This document shows positions 63,404-64,000 of a stretch of 64,000 nucleotides of DNA, in pieces. Made by a program: the position numbers and the translations under genes. The stretch lies in the NCBI RefSeq assembly GCF_007362955.1, contig NZ_CP041696.1, forward strand, positions 4,650,001-4,714,000. Direction: 5' to 3'. This DNA comes from Lysinibacillus fusiformis. Lineage in GTDB: Bacteria; Bacillota; Bacilli; Bacillales_A; Planococcaceae. Each line of letters begins with the position of its first letter. The first letter of the stretch is position 1. The notes beneath the pieces are model-generated. The model made no database searches and was not told the DNA's origin. It saw only the letters and a program-made list of their open reading frames with translations.

Positions 63404-64000
63404 TTACCTCATATACCAATCAAGCGCATTTTTATAAAGCACCTTATTTACGGCTTCTTCTCCAAGACTATTTTTTATCAGTTCGATATCCGAATATTGG
63501 AAGGGTCTTTTCGCTCTTGTTGAAGGTAAATCTGTTCCAAACATTAACGCGTCAGGATTTATAGCATAAATCGTGCTAATTGCTTCACTAGCGTTAAAAT
63601 CAATTCGCCCAAAACCTGTCGCTTTTACTCTAACACCCTTGTCCACTAAAGCAAATAGGTTAGGAAGTCCACCTTTTGATAAACCAAGATGGTCAATTGA
63701 AACTGCCGGGAGTTTTTCTACGATTTTCATGATACTTGGTAAATCGTTCGAATTAATGTAGAGCTCTGTATGCCAATTAACTAACTCGTGTACTCTTCTT
63801 GCAAAATAATCTAAACGGGATACATCCTCTGAACCACCACGATTCACATTAAAACGAAGAGCTTTCACCCCTAGTTCATTCAGTTTGATAATTTCATCAT
63901 CGCTCGTATCATAAGGTAGCTGAGTTACGCCGACAAAGTTGTTACCAAGAGTTTGTAACGCATCTATTAAATAAGATTGATCAAACAGTTGAAAAGAACC
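63404..64000 (-). CDS. Amidohydrolase-family TIM-barrel protein (partial)
   Basis: The minus-strand frame is open to the window edge, giving 198 residues of the C-terminal part; an internal ATG at 63868 is not the true start. It reads FQLFDQSYLIDALQTLGNNF, VGVTQLPYDTSDDEIIKLNE and LGVKALRFNVNRGG, then SIDHLGLSKGG and MFGTDLPSTRAKRPF with the metal-type His and Asp. These match amidohydrolase_2 lactonase/decarboxylase-like enzymes (PDC hydrolase group). The N-terminal metal-binding motif lies outside the window. Confidence 0.85.
   Translation of the reverse strand, partial: GSFQLFDQSYLIDALQTLGNNFVGVTQLPYDTSDDEIIKLNELGVKALRFNVNRGGSEDVSRLDYFARRVHELVNWHTELYINSNDLPSIMKIVEKLPAVSIDHLGLSKGGLPNLFALVDKGVRVKATGFGRIDFNASEAISTIYAINPDALMFGTDLPSTRAKRPFQYSDIELIKNSLGEEAVNKVLYKNALDWYMR

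Overview
This window looks like chromosome from a low-GC, endospore-forming Bacillota, most likely Lysinibacillus or a close relative. The evidence is an A+T-rich composition with strong AGGAGG-type ribosome binding sites, a tricistronic GerA/GerB/GerC germinant-receptor operon plus an orphan GerC gene, Bacillus-type LexA, FadR and ECF-sigma sites, and small families usual in this group (DUF6501, DUF3995, DUF4825, DUF7010). No rRNA, tRNA, CRISPR array or intact transposon was seen. The species assignment is an inference from gene content.

Layout. 1-6 kb: an SOS-controlled pair (YolD-like protein and Y-family polymerase UvrX, cut by the window edge), a YqjZ-like monooxygenase, a CynX-type MFS transporter with an XRE-cupin regulator, and a TPR protein. 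6-9.4 kb: a translationally coupled operon of acyl-CoA dehydrogenase, short-chain dehydrogenase and APH-type kinase behind a FadR-type operator, resembling a split form of animal ACAD10/11 and so possibly a hydroxy-acyl-CoA pathway. 9.5-12.8 kb: a LysR regulator divergent from a coupled hutG-gltS pair. 12.8-22.9 kb: cell-wall enzymes (polysaccharide deacetylase, S11 carboxypeptidase), a TetR/DUF3995 pair with visible operators, a truncated MORN-AAA protein, a WYL regulator, a frameshifted YbjQ gene, a deoxyribosyltransferase and a permuted NlpC/P60-like protein.

23-29.3 kb is the accessory part: many small membrane proteins, a frameshifted unknown gene with a remnant of its upstream partner, an Excalibur-domain remnant, and a secreted precursor with a six-cysteine hydrophobic C-terminus followed at once by a two-helix membrane protein. 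The last pair is a candidate circular-like or halocin-C8-like bacteriocin with its immunity protein, and is the most interesting item here.

29.6-36.6 kb: xpaC-yaaN (TelA) behind a near-perfect ECF sigma (SigW-type) promoter, a structured intergenic element of unknown identity, a 31-residue membrane peptide gene, and a lysine-riboswitch-controlled amino acid ABC transporter. 35.3-46 kb: sucB-sucA (2-oxoglutarate dehydrogenase), an ArlRS-like two-component system, a PAS-GGDEF diguanylate cyclase, a GNAT and a stand-alone murG. 46-64 kb: a MATE pump, the ger operon, a CAP protein, a CobW-type GTPase, a CtpA/B protease, a spore-type amidase with SPOR domain, an intact and a broken GNAT-YoaP gene, fabZ, an isochorismatase-like hydrolase, a family 2 glycosyltransferase, the orphan gerC and a partial amidohydrolase.

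Start sites were chosen by ribosome binding site where possible. Coordinates of short sites were counted by hand and may be off by one or two bases.
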